The translations under genes and the position numbers were made by a program. Positions 1 through 6,163 of a stretch of 6,296 nt of DNA are shown here, in pieces. Location: positions 1-6,296 of the forward strand of contig JBILLU010000190.1 of the NCBI GenBank assembly GCA_044375915.1, read 5' to 3'. Below the pieces are notes generated by a model. The model saw nothing but the letters and a program-made list of their open reading frames with translations, was not told where the DNA came from and did not search any database. Every line of letters starts with the position of its first letter. Positions within the stretch are counted from its first letter, which is position 1. The DNA comes from JAFEBO01 sp044375915. Lineage in GTDB: Bacteria; Planctomycetota; Phycisphaerae; Phycisphaerales; UBA1924.

Positions 1-198
1 GGCAGCATGGTCCAGGCCATCGCCGCCGCCGCCGACGAGCAGGCCGGCACCAGCAACCAGATCGCCAAGAGCGTCGAGGAAATCAACGCCATCACCCGCG
101 AGTCCACCGAGGGCGCTTCACAAGCCGCCCAAGCCGCCGCTCAGCTCAGCCGCCAGGCCGAAGAACTCCAAGCCGTCGTCGGCCGCTTCCGTGTGTGA
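1..198 (+). CDS. Methyl-accepting chemotaxis protein, C-terminal end (partial)
   Basis: The frame is open from the first base and ends at TGA 196-198, giving the last 65 residues of a longer protein whose start lies outside the window. Seen: an Ala/Gln/Glu-rich amphipathic helix with DEQAGTSNQIAKSVEEIN, then TRESTEGASQAAQAAAQLS and the ending QAEELQAVVGRFRV. This is the usual C-terminal half of the cytoplasmic signalling helix of chemoreceptors: the segment DEQA..nQI..sv..I...T.e.a..a.q.A..Ls.qAeeL...v..F. Known of the family: these proteins form helical bundles in membrane-bound or soluble arrays that control the kinase CheA through CheW and are reversibly methylated on Glu/Gln by CheR and CheB. 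No C-terminal CheR-tethering pentapeptide is present. The sensor domain and membrane segments cannot be judged from this fragment. The ATG at base 7 is an internal Met, not a start. Confidence 0.9.
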   Translation, partial: GSMVQAIAAAADEQAGTSNQIAKSVEEINAITRESTEGASQAAQAAAQLSRQAEELQAVVGRFRV

Positions 199-203
199 TG
201 CAC

Positions 204-239
204 ACTCCCCCTCCCCGAGGGAGGGGGCCGGGGGGTGGG
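204..239. repeat. GC-rich palindromic intergenic repeat, copy A
   Basis: Five bases after the chemoreceptor stop codon begins a C-run then G-run element. Bases 207-215 (CCCCCTCCC) and 219-227 (GGGAGGGGG) form a perfect 9-bp stem around the loop CGA. The right flank GGGCCGGGGGGTGGG (225-239) is identical to that of copy C at 6122-6136, and the left 12 bases ACTCCCCCTCCC (204-215) match copy C at 6098-6109 exactly. A dispersed family is therefore present in this window. It may act as a transcript end or a stabilising hairpin for the chemoreceptor mRNA; that is inference. Confidence 0.8.
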
Positions 240-308
240 TTCAATGGCCATCATTACCGCACCCGGCGAACGACTCACGAAAGCCCACACCTCAGCACGC
301 CCCGAGCG

Positions 309-342
309 CACCCCCTCCCCGCGCAGCGGGGGGTTGGGGGGA
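309..342. repeat. GC-rich palindromic intergenic repeat, divergent copy B
   Basis: This element has the same C-run/G-run layout as copies A and C, with a shorter perfect core stem: CCCCGC (317-322) pairs with GCGGGG (326-331) around GCA. A CACCCCCT left arm (309-316) and a GGTTGGGGGGAG right arm (331-342) lie outside the core. It is less similar in sequence to A and C than they are to each other, so family membership rests mainly on layout. It lies about 70 bases to the right of copy A in the same convergent intergenic region, and could serve the end of the protease transcript coming from the other side. Confidence 0.55.
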
Positions 343-495
343 GAGTTGGCCGAGTTCGCGAGGCCGGTCAGCGGCCGAACGGCTCGGACGCGGGAGTACA
401 CGGAACTTCCGCTGCAGCACCAACCTCCACACAGAACGCGCGGGCCCCGGAATGCCACAGATGGATGATCCAGAATCACCCCGAGGGAGCGACAC

Positions 496-3400
496 TTACG
501 GGCAGAGCAGCTGCTCGTAGGCGGTTGCGAACATCACAAAGTCGGGGTCGTCGACGAAACCGTCACCGTTCAGGTCCGCGGGGCAGCCCGGGGACATGCT
601 TGGATCGGTGCAGTCGAGCAAGCTGTACGCCTCCGCGAAGATGACAAAGTCGGAGTCATCGACGAAGAGATCCCCGTTGAAGTCCGACGGGCAGTTCACG
701 GTGACCTGGACGGTGGCGGCGGAGGATGTGGCGCTGCCGCAGGGGTTGGAGGCGAAGCACATGTACAGGCCGGCGTCGGCTGGTTGCACGTTGGAGATCA
801 CGAGTGCAGCCGACTGTGAGCCTGAAATGATCGAGCCCGCGGGCGTCACACCGTCGGCGAGCGGGGACCCATCGCGTTTCCACGACAGTGCAGGCGACTG
901 CCCGATGACGACGGGGAGCGAGAGCGTGACGGTGGTGCCGCGCTCGTAGGAGCCGGCACCGGAGGGGGGCACGGGGAAGCTCGGCTCGGCAACGCCGTTG
1001 AAGGCCCAGGTGTCGCCGAGGATCGCGGAATCGGAAGTGCGAAGGCCGCCGAAGAGGCGGATGTCGCCGGCATTGGATGTCGGACCGATCGCGGCGAAGC
1101 GGCGCAGGCTCGGGGGCTGTTCCACAGCGACAGGCACGAAGGACGTGCCAGTCCATTCGTAGACGGCGGGCACCACCGAGGCGTTCTGATCAAAGCCGAA
1201 CTGCTGCTTGGCATAGAGCAGGATGCGCTGCCGCCCGGGATCCCAGAACATCGAGCCACCCCGCCAACTCTGGATACTCCCGAGCGAACCCATCTGGGTC
1301 CATTCGGGCGTGCCGGAGACGAAGCGGAGGCGCCAGATGTCGTCGAGGTCGAAGCCGGAGGCGTTGCGACCGCCGAAGAGAATGGCTTCGTCGCGGATGG
1401 GGTCGTAGGCCATCATGGGGTAGTCGCGTGCACTGGGCGAATCCCCGGGGAGAAACTGGTACCCCAACCAGCCCTGCGGATTACTGGCGGTCGTGAGCCA
1501 CAGGTCGTTGACGACAGGAGATCCATTGAATTGCCCGCCGAAGACCGCCAAAGCACCGTTGGCGAAGACACACGAGGCGGCGCCCCAGCGCGCATGTGGC
1601 CGAACGGCCAGGGACAACTGAGACCACGTGCCATTGGAAAATCGCCAGAGGTCGTTCTTGCCAACATCGGAACCGGCGAGGCCGCCGAACAGGAGCAGTT
1701 GCCCGTTCCCGATGGAGTGGAGATTGGCGTAGGCGCGGCCGGACAGACCGGAGCTGTCGAGACGGCCCCAACCGGATGGGCTCTGGAGCCAAAGCTCATC
1801 GGAAATGGGAGAGAAAGGCTGTGCAAAGGCGGTGACTCCGCCGAATATGACGGCGCCGCCGAGTTCGGGTACGAACGCGCGCGCGGCACCGAAGCGCGGA
1901 GATGGGCCAGTCCCGGACATCGGGATCCATCGGCTGCCGTCAAACTCCCACGTCGTGTCCCGGAGCGCCGCCGAGGCAACCTCTCCGCCGAACGAAACCA
2001 AACGGTTCCGGAGCGAGTCGTACGTCAGCACATGGCTGTAGCGGGCCTCCGGTATCGCAATGTGGCGCTGCGTCCAAACCGACCCGTTCCACTCCCAGTG
2101 GTCAGGACGGAACACCCCGGCGTACCCGCTGAGTACGACGGTGACACCGCGCACCGGGTCAAAGGCGAGGTTCTTGTTCCCGCGTCCTGGGGGGCCGTTC
2201 GCGCCCGAGTCCCGCAGCGACCACGCCCCCGTGACCCCGTTCCACTCCCACGTGTCGTTGAAGGACTGCGATGCTTGAGGAGGAGATCCGCCGAAGAGCA
2301 CGAGCACGCCGCGAACCGAGTCGAACGCGAGCCCGGGCCACTCCCGCGCGCCGACGGGCGGTGTGGGCTTGGCCAGCCAGTTGGTACCGTCGTACTCCCA
2401 AAGGTCTCCCAGATGGCCTGAAGGTCCGTTGCCTCCGAAGAGGACGGCCCGATTTCGCAGCGAGTCGAACGCCATTCCGGCGACCGCACGCTGCGACGGT
2501 GCATTGGCCGTCGAAACCAGCACCCACGCTGACCCGTTCCACTCCCAAGTGTCGTTGTGATAGGTGTTGCCGCTCCGGCCGCCAAAGAGCACCACACGGT
2601 TTCGCGCCGAATCGAACACAGCAACGGCGTGGGCGCGGGGTGACGGGCCCGTCGAAGCCGCGAATCGCCACGACGATCCGTTCCAGGCCCACGTATCACC
2701 GACCGGGCCGGAGCCGTTGTCGCCGCCAAAGAGCACATGTTCGTTTCGCTGGGCGTCGTAGGCCATGGCGTAACCGACGCGTGCGGAGGGACCGGGCGAT
2801 GCACCACGCTGCTCCCACGTCAGGGGACACCGCCCGTTCACAACCTGCAGCGCTGCATCGGCACGCACCAATCCGTGACCGAAATCCGTGTCGTACCCGG
2901 TTGCGCCCAGGTCACGCGCGGTGGTCTGCATGATCGTCTCGACCTGAGGCGGCGTAAGCCACGGACGCTGCGAGAGGATGAGGGCCGCAACTCCGGCCGC
3001 GTAGGGCGACGCGAAGGACGTGCCGGTGGCATAGTCATAATCGGAGACGTCATCTCCATCGGTACCGGTCCGATCGGTGGTCGCGATCTGGTTGCCGGGC
3101 GCGGAGAAATCCAGTCCGGGTCCCCAGTTGCTGAAGAACGATCTGGTCCCATCGAAATCCAGCGACGCGACTGAATTCACCACCGGCAGGTTCGCCGGAT
3201 ATGCAACCGTGCCAATCCCGTCATTCATCGCGGAAGCGAAGTGGATGATCCCGGCGTTGTACGTGCTCTGGTACGCTGCATCCACGATCGACGACGTCGG
3301 GCTGTAGTTGTTGCTGTTGTTCGTGACCCGTGCCCCGATGGATTGCGCCCACGAAAGGATGTTGGCAATCCAACTGAACTGCAGGGTTCCGGTGCCGTTA

Positions 3401-4368
3401 CACGGGAAATTGGGGATCCTTGCGCGCGCCGAGGCCACCCGCGTGTTGGGGGCGATTCCAACGACACCGACGCCGTTGTTGATTTTCGCCACGATGCAGC
3501 CTGCGACCCGTGTGCCGTGGTTGTCGCACGCGCTGACCGGCTCGCCCGCACCGCCCTGGCCGGTCGCATCAAACCCGGGGGTGAGTACCCGCCCCGACAG
3601 ATCCGGGTGCGACGACTGGACACCTCCGTCAATCACGACAGTGATGATGGCACTGCTGCCAGTGGTCGTATCCCAGGCCTCGACCGCCCCGAGATCAACG
3701 CCGGGGACCGAACCGAAAAACTGACCGACATTGTGCAGGCCCCAGCAGTTCAGAAAGAACGGATCGTTCGGGATCAAGCCTTCGCGGCTGGTGACGATCA
3801 TGTCCGGCTCGGCGAACTCAATCTCGTCCATGAGCGCGAGTTGATTCGCCTGGCTCAAGACCTCGATACCGTCGCGCGAACCCGACCGCACCTTGAACCC
3901 GTTCGGCAACGTCCCGATGCCTTCTTCCACCACAACGCCGAACCGCGAGACGATCTCCCGGGCCCGGGCCACGGGAATGTCCTCGCGAACGCCGATCAAG
4001 AGGTCCTGCGTCAGCACGATCGGATCGCCCCGATCGTCGAGGAACACCGGCGAGACGAAATCGGCCTGAGCGAGCCCGGCGAGCATCGCGACGTTGCGTG
4101 CGACGTCCCCATTCGAGAGTGCCGCCTCATCGCTGGCAAGCAGCCGCCACTGAGGCATGGGCAACTGGAAGGCATCAGGGTCGCGGAAGTATCCGGGGAA
4201 CTCCAAGACATCGCCGCGTGCGGCCGCGCTCTGCACCGCAACGCGTGTCGGGTCCAGCCGCATCGCAACCGGGTTCTTGAAGTGGAACCGGCGAAGTTCC
4301 TCGGCCGACGAGACAAAGGCCACCGTCCCGAACACCGCCGTCACGCCCAACTGCTTCCACACGCGCAT
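496..4368 (-). CDS. Secreted S8 (subtilisin-like) serine protease with Kelch-like array, Ig-like domain and C-terminal dockerin pair
   Basis: This encodes 1290 residues, probably an exported protease that stays at the cell surface or in a complex. The ATG at 4368 is chosen because GGAGG lies 7 bases before it; an ATG at 4374 sits only 1 base from that GGAGG, and longer frames add a non-signal-like leader. Domains: signal peptide 1-22 (MRVWKQLGVTAVFGTVAFVSSA, likely cut after Ala22); propeptide-like region about 100-195 (FVSPVFLDDRGDP, LIGVRE); S8 catalytic domain about 200-512. The candidate catalytic residues are Asp247 (VVIDGGV...HPDL), His284 (DNHGTRVAG) and Ser451 (GTSFASP), with oxyanion Asn382 (SAMNDG). 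Next come twelve Kelch/galactose-oxidase-like units, 528-1125 (RxxxAxAFDSxRNRxVLFGG...DTWEWNGSxW), an Ig-like domain about 1129-1225 (Trp1163, DAGLYMC with Cys1204) and two dockerin-like loops at 1229 and 1265. Asp-Gly-Gly replaces the usual D-T/S-G and AMN replaces AGN, but the triad looks intact, so activity is likely. The substrate is unknown. It has no close same-strand partner; rmuC ends 235 bases upstream. Confidence 0.93.
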   Translation of the reverse strand: MRVWKQLGVTAVFGTVAFVSSAEELRRFHFKNPVAMRLDPTRVAVQSAAARGDVLEFPGYFRDPDAFQLPMPQWRLLASDEAALSNGDVARNVAMLAGLAQADFVSPVFLDDRGDPIVLTQDLLIGVREDIPVARAREIVSRFGVVVEEGIGTLPNGFKVRSGSRDGIEVLSQANQLALMDEIEFAEPDMIVTSREGLIPNDPFFLNCWGLHNVGQFFGSVPGVDLGAVEAWDTTTGSSAIITVVIDGGVQSSHPDLSGRVLTPGFDATGQGGAGEPVSACDNHGTRVAGCIVAKINNGVGVVGIAPNTRVASARARIPNFPCNGTGTLQFSWIANILSWAQSIGARVTNNSNNYSPTSSIVDAAYQSTYNAGIIHFASAMNDGIGTVAYPANLPVVNSVASLDFDGTRSFFSNWGPGLDFSAPGNQIATTDRTGTDGDDVSDYDYATGTSFASPYAAGVAALILSQRPWLTPPQVETIMQTTARDLGATGYDTDFGHGLVRADAALQVVNGRCPLTWEQRGASPGPSARVGYAMAYDAQRNEHVLFGGDNGSGPVGDTWAWNGSSWRFAASTGPSPRAHAVAVFDSARNRVVLFGGRSGNTYHNDTWEWNGSAWVLVSTANAPSQRAVAGMAFDSLRNRAVLFGGNGPSGHLGDLWEYDGTNWLAKPTPPVGAREWPGLAFDSVRGVLVLFGGSPPQASQSFNDTWEWNGVTGAWSLRDSGANGPPGRGNKNLAFDPVRGVTVVLSGYAGVFRPDHWEWNGSVWTQRHIAIPEARYSHVLTYDSLRNRLVSFGGEVASAALRDTTWEFDGSRWIPMSGTGPSPRFGAARAFVPELGGAVIFGGVTAFAQPFSPISDELWLQSPSGWGRLDSSGLSGRAYANLHSIGNGQLLLFGGLAGSDVGKNDLWRFSNGTWSQLSLAVRPHARWGAASCVFANGALAVFGGQFNGSPVVNDLWLTTASNPQGWLGYQFLPGDSPSARDYPMMAYDPIRDEAILFGGRNASGFDLDDIWRLRFVSGTPEWTQMGSLGSIQSWRGGSMFWDPGRQRILLYAKQQFGFDQNASVVPAVYEWTGTSFVPVAVEQPPSLRRFAAIGPTSNAGDIRLFGGLRTSDSAILGDTWAFNGVAEPSFPVPPSGAGSYERGTTVTLSLPVVIGQSPALSWKRDGSPLADGVTPAGSIISGSQSAALVISNVQPADAGLYMCFASNPCGSATSSAATVQVTVNCPSDFNGDLFVDDSDFVIFAEAYSLLDCTDPSMSPGCPADLNGDGFVDDPDFVMFATAYEQLLCP
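499..693 (-). repeat. Tandem dockerin-like calcium loops with flanking cysteines (C-terminus of the protease)
   Basis: These are residues 1226-1290 of the protease. Two copies of one unit are visible: CPSDFNGDLFVDDSDFVIFAE then CPADLNGDGFVDDPDFVMFAT, each continuing into AY and a cysteine near the end. In the EF-hand numbering of dockerin loops, positions 1, 3, 5, 9 and 12 are D1229, N1231, D1233, D1237, D1240 and D1265, N1267, D1269, D1273, D1276, so both loops keep their calcium ligands. Position 6, normally Gly, is Leu in the first loop. The units also resemble each other at DNA level, which points to duplication. Cys1226, 1253, 1262 and 1289 bracket the loops and could form disulfides. 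Cysteine-containing C-terminal dockerins of this kind are known from Phycisphaerae; their cohesin partners or sorting role are not settled, and none is visible here. Confidence 0.85.
994..2787 (-). repeat. Twelve-unit Kelch-like beta-propeller array within the protease
   Basis: Residues 528-1125 hold twelve units of about 40-45 residues separated by short linkers. They start near 528, 577, 625, 673, 728, 774, 823, 876, 925, 979, 1034 and 1087. The consensus is an Arg/aromatic start, A-x-A-F/Y-D-S-x-R-N-R, then V-L-F-G-G, a variable loop, D-T-W-E-W-N-G and a closing Trp. Each unit is probably one propeller blade. Twelve blades fit two six-bladed propellers. Units 1-6 share the W-E/A-W/F/Y and FDSxRN signatures closely, while units 7-12 have drifted (LWL, LWR, IWR). 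Kelch and galactose-oxidase propellers usually bind proteins or sugars, so here they may dock substrate or cell-wall material; that is inference. Confidence 0.88.
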
Positions 4369-4603
4369 TCCCATTCCTCCAAAAAATCCGTTGCGACTCT
4401 CCGTGTGCCGCGGACATGCTGCATTCCACAGGGTGGACCTCGAAGACGCCACCCCCGGAGTTTGAGCACGCAGCATAACTCAAGTGCAGAGTTCCGGAAC
4501 CCAAACACCTTCCATATCTCGTGCAAAATTTTGGGCTGGAGAACGCTGACCACAATCATGAATAGGCGACGGGAACATCGGCGCGGCACTGTTCTCTGCC
4601 CAG
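4369..4603 (-). promoter_or_regulatory. Upstream spacer of the protease gene, probable promoter region
   Basis: There are 235 bases between the rmuC stop and the protease start, both genes on the minus strand. No gene is supported here. The stretch is less GC-rich than its surroundings around 4501-4533, and contains two perfect 10-bp palindromes, CAAAATTTTG (4524-4533) and GTTCCGGAAC (4491-4500). I could not find a convincing -35/-10 pair; the best -10-like hexamer on the minus strand is TATGCT at 4477-4472, with only a poor match 16 bases upstream. No hairpin with a T-tract ends rmuC here. The length and strong downstream ribosome site suggest independent transcription of the protease. Confidence 0.4.
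4376..4380 (-). promoter_or_regulatory. Strong Shine-Dalgarno site of the protease gene
   Basis: On the minus strand the sequence reads GGAGGAATGGGAATG. The GGAGG is 7 bases from the ATG at 4368-4366, which is ideal spacing, but only 1 base from the ATG at 4374-4372. This decides the start in favour of 4368 and yields a clean signal peptide. A run of six T (4386-4381 read on the minus strand) sits directly before it and would keep the site unpaired. Confidence 0.85.
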
Positions 4604-6076
4604 TTACCTTGTGTCCGGCAACCGCAACTGCGTCGCCACGGGCTTCAGCTCCGGCAACTCCTTCGCACCCTTCACATTCGCCTCTTCAAACTTCCGCAAG
4701 GTCGGCTCGAGCCGTCGCTCGTAACTGCCCACAAAGTTGTTGAAGTGATCCCCCGCCGACTCGATCGCCTTCCCGAGCTTCGCCACATGCTCAAACGCCG
4801 CACTGGCACGCTCGTGCAACTCCTTGCCGAGCTCCCGCAGCGTCGCCGCCTCCGCCGCCAGCCTCTGCTCGCCGTAGCCCACCGCCACCGCGCGCAGCAA
4901 ACCGATCAGCGTGCTCGGGCTCGCAAGCAGCACGTTCTGCCGCGCCGCCTCTTCGAGAATCTCCGGCCTTCGCGACAACGCCGCATCAATGAACTGATCG
5001 CCCGGGATAAACATCACCACAAACTCCGGCGATCCCTCATACCGCGTCCAGTATTTCTTGGACGACAGCGCCCGCGCCTGCTCCGCCACGTGCCGCGCGA
5101 ACCGATCCAGGCACTGCTCCTGCAACTCCGGCGTCTCCGCCTGCAGCGCATCGAGATACGCCTGGATGTTCGTCTTCGCGTCCACAACCACCACCCGCTC
5201 GCTCGGCAGCCGCACCACCATGTCCGGCTTCAGCGCCGCGCCATCCCCGTCCGTCGTCTGGTCCTGCGTGTTGAAGTCGCAGTACCCCGTCATCCCCGCC
5301 AGCTCCGCAACGCGCTTCAACTGAATCTCCCCATACCGCCCTCTGACGTGCGGCTCTCTCAGCGCCTTGACGAGCTTCCCCGTCTCCCCTCGCAACTGCT
5401 CGCTCGCCTGCGCCATCGACTGCACCTGCGTCCGCAGCGCCGCGTAACTCTCCGTCCGCTCTTTCTCGATCGCCGCCAGCTTCTCATCCGTCTTCTTCAG
5501 CGTCTCTGAGATCGGCGAGAGCAGCCGCTCCACCGCCTGCTTCCGCGCCTCAATCTCCTGCTGCGCGATCGTCGTCTGCCCCTTGAACTTCTCTTCCGCG
5601 ATCTTCATCAACTCGTTGCGAGCCTCGGCCAGCGTCGTTCCCGCGAGCGCCTTGAACGTCTCACCCGACTGCCGCCGGATCTCTTCCAGCTGCTCGCTCC
5701 ACTTCTGCTCGATCAACTGCTGCTGCCGCGCCACACTCTGCTGCTCCCGCACCCGCGCCGCCTCCGACCCCGCCACCTTCTCGCGCTGCTGCGCCTCGAG
5801 CACCCGCAGTTCATCAGCGTCCTTGATCAGCGCATCCAGCCGCGCCTGCAGCTCGCGCAGCCGCGCATCGGCCTCGCGCTTCTCCGCCTCCACCGCCCGC
5901 TCCGCGCGTGCCACATCCTCCACCAACCCCTGACGCCCCTCCTCCGCCTTCGCCACCCGAGCGAGCAACTCGCCCCGCTCCACCATCAACCCCTGCGCCT
6001 TCCACGCCGCCACCGCCGCCGCCACCAACCCCAGCAGCGCCAACACCCCCAACACAACTGCCACAACATCACTCAT
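4604..6076 (-). CDS. rmuC: RmuC family DNA recombination protein
   Basis: This encodes 490 residues, near the length of E. coli RmuC (about 475). Layout: one N-terminal membrane helix at about residues 3-25 (VVAVVLGVLALLGLVAAAVAAW), a long charged coiled coil at about 30-215 rich in Glu, Arg, Gln and Ala, and the RmuC domain at about 180-470. Conserved segments are LSPISETLKKTDEKLAAIEK (187-206), VRGRYGEIQLKRVAELAGM (244-262), LKPDMVVRLP then VVVVDAKT (Asp285, Asp299, Lys301, matching the PD-(D/E)XK nuclease-like core), FVVMFIPGDQF (352-362) and LLASPSTLIGLLRAVA (383-398). Known of the family: the E. coli gene was found because it limits inversions between short inverted repeats; the biochemical activity is poorly defined. 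It probably acts at the inner membrane on DNA. The ATG at 6076 is chosen because it starts right before the membrane helix; upstream codons read into hairpin and tandem repeat sequence. The Shine-Dalgarno is weak (CGGGGC next to the ATG). Confidence 0.95.
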   Translation of the reverse strand: MSDVVAVVLGVLALLGLVAAAVAAWKAQGLMVERGELLARVAKAEEGRQGLVEDVARAERAVEAEKREADARLRELQARLDALIKDADELRVLEAQQREKVAGSEAARVREQQSVARQQQLIEQKWSEQLEEIRRQSGETFKALAGTTLAEARNELMKIAEEKFKGQTTIAQQEIEARKQAVERLLSPISETLKKTDEKLAAIEKERTESYAALRTQVQSMAQASEQLRGETGKLVKALREPHVRGRYGEIQLKRVAELAGMTGYCDFNTQDQTTDGDGAALKPDMVVRLPSERVVVVDAKTNIQAYLDALQAETPELQEQCLDRFARHVAEQARALSSKKYWTRYEGSPEFVVMFIPGDQFIDAALSRRPEILEEAARQNVLLASPSTLIGLLRAVAVGYGEQRLAAEAATLRELGKELHERASAAFEHVAKLGKAIESAGDHFNNFVGSYERRLEPTLRKFEEANVKGAKELPELKPVATQLRLPDTR

Positions 6077-6095
6077 GCCCCGAGTGTACCTGCAT

Positions 6096-6136
6096 CCACT
6101 CCCCCTCCCAGATGGGAGCGAGGGCCGGGGGGTGGG
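6096..6136. repeat. GC-rich palindromic intergenic repeat, copy C (rmuC leader)
   Basis: This element matches copy A at both ends: ACTCCCCCTCCC (6098-6109) and GGGCCGGGGGGTGGG (6122-6136) are identical in the two, and only the centre differs (12 bases here, 9 in A). It folds on two levels. The inner stem is CTCCC 6105-6109 with GGGAG 6114-6118 around AGAT. The outer stem is 6096-6104 with 6127-6135, with one T-G wobble. It ends 20 bases upstream of the rmuC ATG, so it would lie in the promoter or the 5' leader of rmuC. Confidence 0.8.
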
Positions 6137-6163
6137 ACATGGGTCTCTCCAACTCACTCTCCG

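Larger units (their letters stand above)
199..495. other. Convergent intergenic region with two GC-rich hairpins
   Basis: This 297-base stretch lies between the stop of the chemoreceptor (plus strand) and the stop of the protease (minus strand). The short frames crossing it are rich in Pro, Arg, Gly and Ser, have no recognisable domain and are best read as chance. It holds two C-run/G-run hairpin repeats (entries at 204-239 and 309-342) in its left half. The right half has only weak symmetry: a 5-bp stem at 362-376 and the small palindrome TGGATGATCCA at 462-472. No T-tract follows either hairpin, so classical intrinsic terminators are not evident. The position between two gene ends would still suit a bidirectional transcription stop. 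Confidence 0.7.

Noticed and set aside
462..472. Palindrome TGGATGATCCA downstream of the protease stop as a terminator
   Set aside because: The half-sites are 5 bases with a one-base centre, so it cannot form a hairpin loop, and no T-tract follows.
191..520. Overlapping plus- and minus-strand frames of 60-150 codons in the convergent intergenic region
   Set aside because: They translate the C/G-run hairpins into Pro/Gly/Arg-rich peptides, with no ribosome site or domain.
1531..2421. A 296-codon plus-strand frame opposite the Kelch region
   Set aside because: It is a shadow of the repeat-coding strand; composition is Arg/Pro/Ala-rich without domains, and it runs against the conserved Kelch pattern.
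4381..4420. Possible attenuator before the protease: short stem TCCG/CGGA followed by six T on the minus strand
   Set aside because: The stem is only 4 bp and separated from the T-run by more than 10 bases, so it is too weak for a terminator.
4369..4476. An upstream extension of the protease to the ATG at 4476 or 4374
   Set aside because: The extension lacks signal-peptide character and buries the ideal Shine-Dalgarno. The 4374 ATG has only 1 base between it and GGAGG.
3241..4743. A 500-codon open frame on the plus strand opposite the protease N-terminal part
   Set aside because: It is antisense to a well-supported gene, rich in Arg, Asp and Pro, with no recognisable domain and no ribosome site. 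Long antisense frames are expected in GC-rich coding DNA.
4745..5509. A 254-codon plus-strand frame opposite rmuC
   Set aside because: It is extremely Arg/Leu/His-rich, the usual mirror of an Ala/Glu/Gln-rich coiled-coil gene; rmuC itself is unmistakable on the other strand.
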